From assembly GCA_963682055.1 (NCBI GenBank), contig OY821745.1, forward strand, positions 6,951,501-7,015,500: a stretch of 64,000 bases of DNA, read 5' to 3'. Numbering within the stretch: the stretch's first letter is position 1; each line of letters opens with the position of its first letter. The position numbers were made by a program, and so were the translations under genes. This stretch comes from Primula veris. Taxonomy: Eukaryota > Streptophyta > Magnoliopsida > Ericales > Primulaceae. The notes under the pieces were generated by a model. It was not told the origin of the DNA. It ran no database searches and worked only from the letters and a program-made list of their open reading frames with translations. Below, one piece after another: positions 22,680 to 34,743 of the stretch.

Positions 22680-23853
22680 TGTTGGCCCGTAAGTGTCTAA
22701 ACTTTAGAGGGGGGTGAATAAGGTTTACGTACGATTTTCGCGGAATAAAATATATGAGCTATTAACAACGCTAATTAGTAGAATTTTATAACTGACCAAT
22801 TATGTTAACTATTTAATGCTAGTTTAAGCTATCCAAGCAAACAAAATAAGCAATAAATAAGTGCAAAAAGTAAAAGTTCAAGGGAAAAGAAATAACGCAA
22901 GATGTATAGAGGTTCCGCAAAACGCGCCTACTCCTCTCCTCGGTACTCACACTACCGACTATTTCACTAGAATCTTCTTCCCAAGATTACACCCTAACGA
23001 GATAATCCGTGGATTAAGCTCCCCCTTACTCTATGAGTATCCCGAATGAAAAGACCTAGAGCTTTTAAGCAATACTCACTTATAAAGCTTTTACCCGTCA
23101 CTCGCTCACAATTGAGTTTATAATTCACTCTTACAAGTTTGAATTGAAATGTATCACTCACTAACAAATAATATCTTGGTGTTTATATGATTACAGTAAG
23201 ATTACACACAAGAGTATTTATGAATAAAAGTGAGAAAAATGAAGTATAAGCTTGAGTATGATCTTGAAATAATAGCTTAATTGAGTGTGTGAATTGGGGT
23301 ATTCTTCATTAAGGAATTTGGGGGCTATTTGAAGTATAATTGGTCTTGTTACCGTTGTATGAACTGTTATGTCTTTATCCAATGGTTTTCAGCAGTTTCT
23401 CAATTTTCCAGAATAAGTCAAAAAGCTATTTTTTTGAATTCTGCAAAAAACGATCGGTCGTTTTCTGAAAAACGATCGGTCATTTTTATCATGAACTCAC
23501 TGGAACATTTTGGACCAAAAACGATCTGTCGTTTTGGTCATTTCGATCGGTCGTTTTTCAGACGACCTCACTGGAACATTTTGGACCAAAAACGATCGGT
23601 CGTTTTGTCCAAAACGATCGGTCATTTTTTCTGGCAATTTCTCGGTTTTCTCGTTATATTTCGAATGCCCGTAACTTCTTCGTTTTAAGTCCGATTATGG
23701 TTCCGCTTGAACCGTTGGCTTCGTATTTAATAACTCTATCATTTCGAATCTTTAACAAGCTAGATAAATGATTAGTACGCAAAATGAGCTTTTATCATGT
23801 TTTACACATTTTGTTATCATTAAAACAATCGATTAGAAAAACATCGTTCAACA
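22680..23853 (-). repeat. 3' LTR of the Copia element
   Basis: Begins (plus strand) TGTTGGCCCGTAAGTGTCTA and ends TTCAACA. It contains six copies of an imperfect palindrome AACGATCGGTCGTTTT between 23448 and 23630, in what would be U3. It is about 34 bp longer than the other LTR, the main difference being extra motif copies in this array. Confidence 0.93.
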
Positions 23854-24411
23854 ATCTCTCCCTTTTTGATGATGACAAAATATTGACTATAAACATATTA
23901 TAAGCTCTTTTTGCTAAAACATAAGTATAACTGAGATGTGTAGGTGACGTTTTACTAGGGTAAAAGGTTTTGGTGAAAAACGAGTAAATGTCACAATATC
24001 CGATAAAACGAAGTTTTTCAAAACTAAAAGTTTAAGGATAGAGAAAGAACAAATGCAAGCGAAAAATTGGCTATAGTTTTGCCTAAAAACGTTCAATCGC
24101 CATAAATGAAAAATCAATAAATACAACCCAATCATCAAGATATTATGCGCACAAGTTTCAATAACATCAAAATATGATAAAAACGCATTCATCTAGAGTA
24201 ATAAACATCAATCTCACAAAGTATTAGAATTTAAAAAGCAACATAACACACATGTAAAAACAATGCTTCATAACATAAATATAAAAATGTTTGCTACTTA
24301 TTACATCAAAAACAACTTTGTTCGACGAAAGGAAACACAAAAGAAATACAACGCAAAATAAAAGGGGTATCTCCCCCTTTGACATCATCAAAAATAAAAA
24401 AATATAAACGC

Positions 24412-25788
24412 CTAATCGCGGTGGGAGGTTGCGTCGTCATCTTCGTCATCGTCATTCGGACCGGCAAGGTCAGGAAAATACGTGGTGAACTTCGCCCTTT
24501 GCTCGGCGCTTAAACGATCAAGTTTGTCAAGCTGTTCTTGACCCGGATTTAGGAAACGAAACATGCGCCGGGTTACTTGCGTATTTCGGTAGGTGTCGAT
24601 GTAGAGACCGTTATAGAACTGGTCGGAGCACGGGAGAGGGGTGGAAGATCCGACTTTAGCTTTTCCTTTTCCTCGAGAAGGACGAGAAGAGGTAGGGATA
24701 TCGGATGGGGGAAAGGACTCGGAGGAAATTTGTAAATCCTCATGAGGAGCAACTCGCGGTGTGGCCTTGGGGCCAACATACTCTTCCTCCTCGTGGGAAA
24801 GAGGGGTGTAGTCGGGGCCAGACACCTTCCTACCCGACCAAGTTATGGTCTTCTTGGTAGTATCGAATTTTATATACATTTGGGCTAGATAAGCAGTGTC
24901 CCAAATGTGTTTTTCTTTATTCTTAAAAGGAGTTCCACCGGGAGCGAGGTGGAGGTCCTTTAAGATTGCGGAAATTAGGGCACCGTAAGGTAGCCCATTT
25001 TTGGATTTGGTTTTGAGCGAATCCATCTTAAAAAACATAAGCGTCGCAAAGTCAATTTTTACTTGACGATGGATGAGCCCTAGTAGGAAGATGTACTCGT
25101 TGGTAACATCGATGAAATTTGATGAGTGAGGGAGTACGATGTGGAAAAGGATATGGTAGGCCATTTTATTATGAAAAAGAAGGCCGTGAGCCTTATTGGA
25201 GCGGTTGTTATGGTTGGGATGGAAAAGCTCGTCTTTGAGATCGTTAAAGCTATCGATCTCGAGCATTTCGCAAAGTTCTTCACTTTGCTCGTACACCCCG
25301 TCGTCATCGAGGTGTAAAAGAGTTTGTAAATGGTCTATACCGTAAACAAAGGGTTGGCCATTCAAAGAGGAACGCAAACGAAGTGCGTCACCTCGACCCT
25401 TATCAACGACTAGGTTTGCGTAAAATTCATAAACATTTTCTTGGAAGAAGGGCTCTTTTAAAGTAAGAAGGGTGTCTAATTTTTGGAATCTAAGACAATT
25501 CATTAGGAATGGAAAGCGTTCACGAAAGAGAGGCATGTCGATTGTAAAATTTGACAAAATACCTCGTTTGGCGATGGTGTATGGATAGGAAGGAGGGAGT
25601 GAGCCGGAAGGAGGAAGCGAAGCCGAAGGGGCACCGGATCCCGATCATGGAGCGGCGTCGGTCGGAGGAGCGGTTGAGGCGGCGGTTCACGGAGCGCGGG
25701 TACCACGCGAACGACGAGTAGATGGAGACACGAACTCGTCCTCACTTTTATCGACGAGTGATGGTTGAGCTTTCTTTGTACGCACCAT
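24412..25788 (-). pseudogene. Third ORF of the Copia element (plant-transposon Transposase_32-like protein), two stops
   Basis: A 459-codon frame from MVRTKKAQPSLVDKSEDEF to TSHRD at 24412. Two in-frame TGA codons at 25689-25687 and 25647-25645 sit where CGA would fit (Arg-Pro and Pro-rich context), consistent with C-to-T decay at methylated CpG. The uninterrupted 381-codon rest begins MSNFTIDMPLFRERFPF and has the FYANLVVD ... VYGIDHLQTLL pattern of the 'putative plant transposon protein' domain (PF20167-type) found in many plant retroelements. A low-complexity Ser/Pro/Lys segment and an acidic tail follow. I see no signal peptide or clear transmembrane span, so I do not call it an envelope protein. 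Its job is unknown. Confidence 0.75.
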
Positions 25789-26059
25789 TGTTGGATTTGA
25801 AAAGGGATTTGGAAAAAAATTAGGGTTTTTTGAAGAATTGGGTTTTTGAAAAAAAATAGGGTTTTTAAGAAAATGAATCAATGGATTGGTGATTTTATCG
25901 ATAATAAGGGAATTAGGGTATATATATTTGAGTTATTGGGGATTTTTGGAATATTTTTAAAGGAAGTGGCGAAATATTTGATATAGAGAGAGAGAGAGAG
26001 AGAGTTTTGAGAGAATGAAACAAAAATTAGGGTCGAAAGATGTTAAAAAGCTGAATAAC

Positions 26060-26220
26060 AGAAAAAACGATCAGTCGTTTTGGAATTCCGACTGGTCGTT
26101 TTGGGGAAAAAAATGTTCCAGAGACCACATTAAAAAAACGAGCGGTCGTTTTTCAGAACGATCGGTCGTCTGAAACAAAACGACCGGTCGTTTTATACAG
26201 TCGACCGGTCGACTGTAAAC
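26060..26220. promoter_or_regulatory. Palindromic CGATCGGTCG-type motif array between RNase H and the third ORF
   Basis: At least six relatives of the LTR motif in 160 bp: ACGATCAGTCGTTTT, CGACTGGTCGTTTT, ACGAGCGGTCGTTTTT, ACGATCGGTCGTC, a perfect 18-bp palindrome AAAACGACCGGTCGTTTT (26177-26194), and a perfect 22-bp palindrome centred on CGACCGGTCG (26196-26217). It lies about 270 bp upstream of the ORF3 ATG, between the RNase H stop and that ATG. Confidence 0.7.
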
Positions 26221-26331
26221 AGTTCACAGAACAAGAATTTTTTGCACTTTTCGACACTGATTTGGCAAAAAAATATATAAAATCAATCAAATATATATAA
26301 AATCAATTAAACATATATATATATGTACAAG

Positions 26332-29300
26332 TCACACATCAAACATGCCTAACTCTCGTCGAATAAAATAAAATTGTTCCTCGTTAAGGGGTTTTGTAAA
26401 AATATCGGCTAATTGCCTATCGGTACTTATATATTCAAGTATAATATCCCCTTTTTGAACATGATCACTTAGAAAATGATGTCGTAAATTTATATGTTTA
26501 GTACGAGAGTGTTGGATCGGATTTTTCGAAAGATTTATAGCACTAGTATTATCACACAAAATAGGCACACTATCAAAAGATAATTCAAAGTCATTCAATT
26601 GTTGACGCATCCAAAGGATTTGCGCACAACAACTACCCGCGGCAACGTATTCCGCCTCCGCCGTAGAAAGTGCAACCGAATTTTGTTTCTTGCTATGCCA
26701 AGAAACTAAAGCGTTTCCTAAAAAATGGAAAGTGTCACTAGTACTTTTTCTATCTAAACGACAACCGGCAAAGTCGGCGTCGGAATAGCCAAGCAAGTAA
26801 AAAGTAGTATCATGTGGATAAAACAATCCTAAATTACATGTACATACAAGATATCTAAATATACGCTTAACGGCTATCACATGCGATTCCTTAGGACAAG
26901 ATTGATACCTAGCACACAAGCAAACACTAAACATGATATCGGGTCTACTTGCGGTTAAATATAAGAGAGATCCAATCATACCTCTATATAGCTTTTGGTC
27001 CACGCTTTTACCCGATTCATCCTTGTCTAGTTTTGTTGCCGGACTCATTGGAGTTCCTAGCGACTTTGCATCGCTCATGTTGAACCGTTTGAGCAAGTCT
27101 CTTGTATATTTGGCTTGATTTACGAAAATTCCGTCCTTAGTTTGTTTGATTTGCAATCCAAGGAAGTAGGTAAGTTCACCCATCATGCTCATCTCGAATT
27201 CGCCTTGCATACAATTAGAAAACTCCTCACACATGCGAGCATTAGTAGCACCGAAAATGATATCATCAACATAAATTTGAATTAAAAGCATGTCTTTTCC
27301 ATCCTTTTTAATAAAGAGAGTAGTATCCAAAGTACCACGAGAAAAACCTTTTGCAATCAAAAATTTACTAAGTCTTTCATACCAAGCCCGGGGTGCTTGT
27401 TTTAAACCATAAAGAGCTTTTTGAAGTTTGTAAACATGATCGGGAAACTCATGATTTTCAAAACCGGGTGGTTGTTTTACATAAACTTCCTCATTTATAA
27501 AACCGTATAAAAATGCACTTTTAACATCCATTTGAAACAATTTAAAGCGTTTAAAAGAAGCATAAGCAAGCAACATCCTAATGGCTTCTAGTCTAGCTAC
27601 GGGTGCGTAAGTTTCATCGAAATAGATGCCTTCTTCTTGGTTATACCCTTGAGCCACTAGTCTAGCCTTATTTCTAATGACTACCCCGGATTCATCCATC
27701 TTATTACGAAATATCCATTTCGTACCTATGATGGTTTTCTCACGCGGTCTAGGAACTAAAGTCCATACGTTACTACGCTCGAATTGATTTAATTCGTCAT
27801 GCATAGCTAATACCCAACTCTCATCGAGTTCCGCTTCATGAATGTTCTTAGGCTCTAATTGAGACAAGAATGCAAGATGATTAACTAAATTTCTCAATGA
27901 AGAACGTGTATGCACTCTTTCTCCTGTGTTACCCAAGATTAATTCTTGCGGATGGTGATTGGCAAACCTCCATTCTTGAGGCAAATCCTCATGAATGTGT
28001 ACACTAGATTCTAGGTCCGTTTGAAGTCTCTCTATAGTGACTTCTTCAACAACGGGTTCAACCTCTATACTAGGCGTAATCTCTAAGCTAGATGTAACAT
28101 GATTAGAAGAAGATGCATTATGAAAAATATCATCATCAATATTATGAACAATTAATGGCTTATCACTCGTCGGTAAAATCTCATCAAAGGAAACATGTAC
28201 CGATTCTTCCACCAATAAAGTTCTTTTATTAAAAATTCTATACGCTTTACTCGATAGAGCATATCCGATGAAAATTCCTTCATTGGACTTAGCATCGAAT
28301 TTTCCTAAATTATCCTTACCATTATTATGAACATAGCATTTACAACCAAATGCACGTTAATGAGAAATATTTGGCTTTCGCTCATTCCATAATTCGTAAG
28401 GTGTCTTTTTCAATATGGGCCTAATTAAGGCTCTATTTAAAATGTAACAAGCGGAATTTACGGCTTCGGCCCAAAAATACTTTGGCAAATTATTTTCACA
28501 AAGCATAGTCCATGCCATTTCCTCTAGGGTTCTATTCTTCCTCCCTACTACCCCATTTTGTTGGGGCGTACGAGGGGCCGAAAAATTATGATCAATTCCA
28601 TTTTCATCACAATAAGTTTGAAATGGAGTATTTTCAAATTCCTTACCATGATCGGTTCGGATACTTTTAATCATATAACCCTTTCGTGTTTGGAGGTTTT
28701 TGCAAATAATAGAGAATTCTCTAAATGCTTCATGCTTATGAGTTAAAAACAAAACCCAAGTAAAACGACTAAAATCGTCAACCATGACGAATGCATATGC
28801 ACGCCCTCCAAGACTAAGTGTCCGGGAGGGACCAACTAAGTCCATATGAATGAGCTCCAAACAACGAGTAGTAGAAATAATATTTTTAGACTTAAAAGAA
28901 ATCTTCGTTTGTTTGCCTAATTGGCAAGCGTGACAAAGTTTGTCCTTTTTATAAGGAGCTTTTGGTAAACCTATTACCAAATCTTTTCTAGAAAGTTTAG
29001 GACGTAAATCAAGACTAGCATGACCAAGTCTTCTATGCCAAAACCAACCATTGTCGTTGATAGTAACAAGACATTTGTCCTCATTATCCACCGAACTATT
29101 CAAATCAATCATATAGACATTATTTTGTCTTTGACCCATGAGAATAGTTTTATTTTCCGAAATACAATGAATGATGTAATGCGATTTTTCAAAAATGACT
29201 TTGTGACCCAAATCGTAAAGTTGACTTATACTAAGCAAGTTATGTTTAAGACCATCAACAAGCAATACATTATCAATAATAACATTTGATAGTTTAGAAA

Positions 29301-29460
29301 TACTATCAATACCGATGATTTTACCCTTGCTATTATCCCCGAAGGTCACAAATCCTTCGTCTTTAGGTGCAAGAGTAGTAAATTTTGTTTTGTCTCCCGT
29401 CATATGTCTTGAGCATCCACTATCCAAGAACCACTTGTCCTCGTTAATTTTTGACCTCAA
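26332..29460 (-). pseudogene. Copia pol: protease, integrase, reverse transcriptase, RNase H, with one stop
   Basis: 29460-28357 carries the protease motif WFLDSGCSRHMTG, the integrase zinc region (HRRLGH ... CHACQLGKQ) and the integrase core (HMDLVGPSRT, RTDHGKEFENT, PQQNGVVGRKNRTLEE). A TAA at 28357 (Leu-like codon, between PNISH and RAFGCKCY) interrupts an otherwise continuous frame. From there to 26332 come the RT (FQMDVKSAFLYG, then the catalytic YVDDIIFG) and RNase H (YSDADFAGCRLDRKST, then LSTAEAEYVA, and TKPLNEEQF near the end). Apart from the stop, this is the best preserved part of the element. Confidence 0.92.
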
Positions 29461-29482
29461 GCATACCTACAAAACAAAACGA

Positions 29483-31173
29483 TCATTGGTACCCTAATCC
29501 ACTTTTGGGTCCTTGAGTGTTAGTGTCTCGACCCTTTGAAATCCAAACCAAGTTATTTCTATTTAATTTATATCTATAAGGGCAATAGACATAATCCTCA
29601 AAGTGATCACAACGGTTACAAGTAAGACATTTAACGTGCACACTTGGTTTAACAAAGCGATTATAAACTAAGTCATTTTTATGCATGTTGTTTTTACGAG
29701 AGTAGCTTGGTTGTCTATTTTCATTTTTCGTCATTTGTTTGGTGAATAGATTTTTATGCTTTGCCGTTAGAAGTGGGTTGTCTCCTACACCGGTTTTATC
29801 ATACGTGCCTTGTTGAGAAGCTAATATAGTACTTAACATTTTACTTCATTTGGTGAACTTAGCAAGAGTAAGTTCGGTGCTATCCGCCTTAAGTTTACAT
29901 GAACTAAGGTCATTTACTAACTTATCATTTTCCATGGTAAGTTCGGCATTTTTAGAGGTGAGTGAGTCATTTTTTATAGCTAAGTTTTCAAGTTCATCTT
30001 GTAAAGTAATTAACATTTTTCTAAAGGATTTGTTTTTACCTCTAGCTTTTTCTAAAGAAGCTAACACATCATTTATATCAAAACCATCATCACTAGAAAG
30101 AGAAGAGTTAGAGGAGTGGAAGCTTACATCCTCGGTATCGTCGTCTCTAGCCATGGGACATAGGTTTGTGACTTCTTCATTGTCGCTATCGGAGCTATCA
30201 TCATCGCTCCCCCATGCGGCCATGAATGCCTTCTTGTATTCCTTTTTCTTTTCGAACTTGTCCTTTTTCTTCAAGGGACATTCCTTTTGCATATGGCCGG
30301 ATTTGTGACATTTATAGCAAATGATTTCGTCTTTCTTGTTCGATTTGTCGGATGGCTCTCCCTTATATTCCTTTTTCCAAAATCGTTGTCTGCCCTTCTT
30401 TTTCCAACGTAGGAACTTGTTGTAGCGTTTGGCGAATAGTGCCATTTCATCATCCTCACTAGAGGAATCGTTTTCTCTATCGTTATTCGTTGTACTTTTG
30501 AAGGCGATTCCTTTCTTCTTTTTCGAGTCATCCTCTTATTTTCGAGTTGTCATGTCTAGTTCATGAGTGCTCAAGGATCCTATGAGGTTGTCGAGAGAGA
30601 GAGTGTTCATGTCCTTGGCTTCTTGTATAGCCCTCACTTTTGATTCTCATTTACTCGGAAGACTTCTTAGGATCTTTGTCACCATCTCCTTACTAGAATA
30701 CACTTTTTCAAGTCTTTTAAGATCGTTAGTAATTTTAGTAAAACGAGTGTACATAGAAGCAATAGACTCGTCATCATCAACTTTAAAAAGTTCATAATCA
30801 TGAATAAGCATGCTAATTTTAGAGTCCTTAACTTGACTAGTTCTTTCATGCATAATATCTAGCTTATCCCACATTTGTTTAGCGGTATCACAACCGGTAA
30901 TCTTATCATACTCACTAGGCGAGAGCGCACAAGTTATAGAAGTCATAGCTCTACAATTAAGAGACAAAAGCATGGCGTTCATCCGTGTCAAGTTCTTCGA
31001 CGAGTTTATCTAAACCATTTCTCCTAGGCATTTTGTAGCCTTTGCTAATGCTAATCCATTGGTATATTTCGTAACCACAGAAATTTTTTCATAAGATCTC
31101 TCCAATACGGATAGTTTGTACCGTCAAAGAACGGGGGCCTAGTTATGGATTTTGAGTCAGCGTACGTAGACAT
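29483..31173 (-). pseudogene. Copia gag with CCHC zinc knuckle, several frame breaks
   Basis: Starts MSTYADSKSITRPPFFDGTN at 31173, about 50 bp inside the primer site, but meets stops about 40 codons on. The UBN2-like gag core is read in 30991-30647 (SEYDKITGCDTAKQMWDKL). The nucleocapsid zinc knuckle CYKCHKSGHMQKEC is in 30445-29846, followed by a Lys/Ser/Asp-rich and coiled-coil-like segment (LTLQDELENLAIKNDSLTSK region), and a further piece lies at 29839-29483. At least three stops or shifts separate these blocks. Confidence 0.85.
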
Positions 31174-31223
31174 ATCGGATCTTTAAACTAAAAATCGTTA
31201 GATTTTATAAATAGAAGAGCTAG

Positions 31224-31235
31224 GCTCTGATACCA
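31224..31235 (-). promoter_or_regulatory. Primer-binding site of the Copia element
   Basis: Minus strand TGGTATCAGAGC, complementary to the 3' end of initiator tRNA-Met. It lies three bases from the inner edge of the 5' LTR and sets the element's orientation. Confidence 0.92.
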
Positions 31236-31237
31236 AT

Positions 31238-32377
31238 TATTGGCCCGTAAGTGTCTAAACCTTAGAGGGGGGTGAATAAGGTTTAGGTACGATTTTCGCA
31301 GAATAAAATATATGAGCTATTAACAACGCTAATTAGTAGAATTTTATAACTAACCAATTATGTTAACTATTTAATGCTAGTTTAATCTATCCAAGCTAAC
31401 AAAATAAGCAATAAATAAGTGCGGAAAGTAAAAGTTCAAGGGAAAAGAAATAACGCAAGATGTATAGAGGTTCGGCAAAACGCGCCTACTCATCTCCTCG
31501 GTATTCACACTACCGAGTATTTCACTAGAATTTTCTTCCCAAGATTACACCCTAACGAGCTAATCCACGGATTAAGCCCTCCCTTACTCTATGAGTATCC
31601 CGAATGAAAAGACCTAGAGCTTTTAAGCAATACTCGCTTATAAAGCCTCTACCCGATCACTCGCTCACAATTGAGTTTATAATTCACTTTTACAAGTTTG
31701 AATTGAAATGTATCACTCACTAACAAATAATATCTTGGTATTTATATGATTACAATAATATTACACACAAGAGTATTTATGAATAAAAGTGAGAAAAATG
31801 AAGTATAAGCTTGAGTATGATCTTGAAATAATAGCTTAATTGAGTGTGTGAATTGGGGTATTCTTCATTAAGGAATTTGGGGGCTATTTGAAAAATAATT
31901 GGTCTTGTTACCGTTGTATGAAGTGTTATGTTTTTATCCAATGGTTTTCAGCAGTTTCTTAATTTTCTAGAATAAGTCAAAAACCTATTTTTTTGAATTA
32001 TGCAGAAAACGATCGGTCGTTTTTATCATGAACTCACTGGAACATTTTGGACCAAAAACGATCGGTCATTTTGGTCGTTTTGGTCATTTCAATCGGTCGT
32101 TTTTCAGACGATCTCACTAGAACATTTTGGACCAAAAACGATCGGTCATTTTTTCTGGCAATTTCTCGGTTTTCTTGTTATACTTCGAATGCCCGTAACT
32201 TCTTCGTTTTAAGTCCGATTATGGTTCCGCTTGAACCGTTGGCTTCGTATTTAATAACTCTATCATTTCGAACCTTTAACAAGCTAGATAAATGATTAGT
32301 ACGCAAAACGAGCTTTTATCATGTTTTACACATTTTGTTATCATTAAAACAATCGATTAGAAGAACATCGTTCAACA
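31238..32377 (-). repeat. 5' LTR of the Copia element
   Basis: Homologous to 22680-23853 over its full length. The terminal TG has become TA on the plus strand (TATTGGCCC). It holds about four of the AACGATCGGTCGTTTT-type palindromes (about 32005-32155), fewer than the other LTR. The two LTRs show scattered substitutions and small indels, so the insertion is not very recent. Confidence 0.93.
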
Positions 32378-32382
32378 ATATA

Positions 32383-32574
32383 AGTAAGCCATCTTTAATA
32401 GCCATGAATTCTGCATAAGTGTTAGTTTTATTGCCAAGATAACTACTAAATGCAAAGATTAAGCAACCATTGTCATCTCTTATAATACCCCCACAACCAC
32501 TATTACCTGGGTTACCATATGCAGAACCGTCACAATTTAACTTTAATCTACCAGAAAATAGCCATTTCCGTTGG
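32383..32574 (-). pseudogene. RNase H-like (RVT_3) ORF, N-terminal half
   Basis: Reads RKWLFSGRLKLNCDGSAYG, then GCGGIIRDDNGCLIFAF, then NTYAEFMAIKDGLL up to the Copia target duplication. It contains the first D (NCDGS) and the E (YAEF) of the RNase H fold. With the half at 22354-22679 the DEDD-type set is complete. No ATG is seen: a stop lies just upstream near 32582, so an upstream exon or part of a larger retroelement is missing. A duplicated 27-bp segment (AAATAGCCATTTCCGTTGGC twice, 32555-32615) adjoins it. Confidence 0.8.
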
Positions 32575-32949
32575 CTTTACAACCACTAAATAGCCATTTC
32601 CGTTGGCCTTACAAATCCTTGTTGACACCCTTTCATAAAGCCTCATCATAGCTCCGGTGGCCCGGACCACCAATGGGGGATGGCAATAGTTATGGTGATA
32701 GTGGATGGGCAAATCTCTTTGCATCAAAGAGAGAACGTGTGCAATACATTTTCACAATTTTCACAATTAAGGTGAACAATTAATGTATATGATGAATCTT
32801 ATTCTTAAATTAAAATCTTATTAAAGATAATCAATGTATTTCACAAGTATCACATTTAACAAGACTCAAACTCTGTATCTAAGATATTTCTAGCGGGTTT
32901 TAGCTCCAGTGGATTGTAATGAATCTTAGAGAAAATGCACTATACCTAG

Positions 32950-33198
32950 CCTTAAATTTCAAGCTATATGGGATAATATTTGTGTTCTCATGGACTTGAT
33001 GATTTGTGCAGAATTTGTTCATATCTATAGGGATCAAAATCAGGCTAGAGATGATTTGAAAAAATTGGAGGTAATGATGTTAGTAGGGCCGTTATGTCTC
33101 CCTCTCTTAAAGAATCTCTATGCAATATATAAATTAGATCAAATTGAAAGTCTAGCTTTAGAGGCAACTATTTTTGTATTGAATTTATATATTTAGCA
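32950..33198 (+). pseudogene. RNase H-like C-terminal relic, opposite strand
   Basis: Plus-strand reading LMDLMICAEFVHIYRDQNQA aligns with the LMSCDLCHIYREQNQ end of the RNase H-like ORF at 22354, followed by a diverged YKLDQIES-like tail that ends at a stop at 33196. The key D of the VDVLAK motif is not kept (ARDDLKK). A decayed fragment of a related gene. Confidence 0.6.
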
Positions 33199-34743
33199 AC
33201 TGTTGAAGATAAATTTTAGCTAATGATGATCAATTTTAAAGCTTGGTGTGAATGTGTTCATGGCCGGTTCTTTTGCCAGTTTTGAACCTCATTGGTCATC
33301 TTGTTGCTTTAGGCTTGTATAACATACCTAATATTATTAGGAGAAAATATAAATGGGAAGGAACATTTGGTGGTAGTTTGGATTAAACTCTCCACTCCTA
33401 TTATTCAAATTCGAATTAGTTTTGTGTTTTATTATATATATATATATATATATATGTGTGTATGATAATTTGTAACAAATTATTTTATGTTGAAAAATAT
33501 GTTGTTTCAAATATTTTCTCTCAAATATAGTTTGTTTACGGGGATTAGACATCTCAAATTGACCCAGAGATTAGTCATCTCTAGCTGGCACTATATTTTA
33601 GTTTCGTTACTATGATCAATTTATAAACAATGTTTCAATTTCTAATATTCGTTTCGATTAGTTTCGTGACTGTTTCGATTCCACTTTTGCTCCTTGTTTC
33701 ATGTTTATAGTTCGATTTCGGTTGTTTCGGGTTGGGGTTACTACAAGTTAGCGTTCATTTCTATTTAAACCATGCAATTGTGGAGTTCTCAATTCTAAAA
33801 AACATACAAATATATAAAGACTTAAAGGAAGCATTATATGCACCCTATATCATCTTTTTATTCATATTTTGGCGATTATTTTGACTTTTACCAAAAAAAC
33901 ATCCTACATCAGCTTTATCTTTTAAAATATCAAATTATAGATGTGTTACAACATGCCCCATAAATAAGAAAGAAAAAGTCTCCCACATAATTATTTAATA
34001 TTATAACTCTAATAATTATTGTTTTCATTCTTAGTTAGAAGGAGAAAAAAAAAACTTATATAAAATCTGATGTTTTAAGTAAATGTAAATGTGTTATGTA
34101 AAATTAGAAAAAGTATAGTTTTTTTTGTTAAATTTGAGGAAATAAAATAGGAAGCAGTAGCAGTGCTTGCTCTAAGTTTTAGCTGAAACAAATATCAAAT
34201 GAAAGGATAGAAACCAGAAACAAGGACAAAAATTAATACTCAGTAAAGATCAAAAAAAGCACCGAGCTTGCAAGCCTTGGCGGTCGATTCGACAAAAAAT
34301 ATCCCAAACGTATGAAAATGTAAGAATTTCTAGAGAAGGAAGGTGTTTAACAGACTATTTTCGTCTCGGAATAATGTATGATGAGCTCTGGCCAAGATAA
34401 GATAAAATGAAAGACCGAATTTGAAATTTTGTTTTCATAACCGGTCAGGTATGGTTAGTATAATCGGTTAAGTTTGGAAGATTCTCTTCGTTTTGGGCTT
34501 GATTTGTTCTTGGCCTTTGGGTCCAAAACTCTTTAATTGCGTATTTAAGTAACTCCGGGACTTTTAAACCTTCAAGTCATCGGACTAGTCCACTTTAGGC
34601 TACTCATTTTCGTCCAAATCATATGTATCCTTTCGGGATGCTAATATTAGTAGTAGGCAATTTAGTGTTACCAACATAATGACGTAAATGTAAAACAACT
34701 CCATGGATTAAACACAAGATTAAGAAACATCATTCTTTACAAA
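33199..34743. other. Intergenic, between the RNase H relic and P450 pseudogene 3
   Basis: AT-rich; (TA)n tract at about 33432-33456. Low-complexity AT-rich stretches elsewhere. No gene or transposon end that I can support. Confidence 0.5.

Larger units (their letters stand above)
22680..32377 (-). mobile_element. Ty1/Copia LTR retrotransposon, SIRE/Maximus-like, with an extra 3' ORF, 9.7 kb
   Basis: LTRs of 1174 bp (22680-23853) and 1140 bp (31238-32377). The target duplication ATATA (22675-22679 and 32378-32382) is perfect. The element lies on the minus strand: the primer site TGGTATCAGAGC is the complement of 31224-31235, beside the right-hand (5') LTR. The polypurine tract (complement of 23854-23868) abuts the left-hand (3') LTR. 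Order 5' to 3': gag with CCHC knuckle, protease, integrase, reverse transcriptase, RNase H, then an extra sense ORF (24412-25788). Integrase before RT makes it Copia; the long LTRs and extra 3' ORF suggest the SIRE/Maximus lineage. Coding regions have several stops and frame breaks, so it is not autonomous. Confidence 0.95.

Noticed and set aside
22861..23688. ORFs of 62 and 119 codons in the Copia LTR (and pair at 31419-32212)
   Set aside because: They lie in LTR sequence, differ between the two LTRs, and consist partly of the palindromic motif array; no family resemblance.
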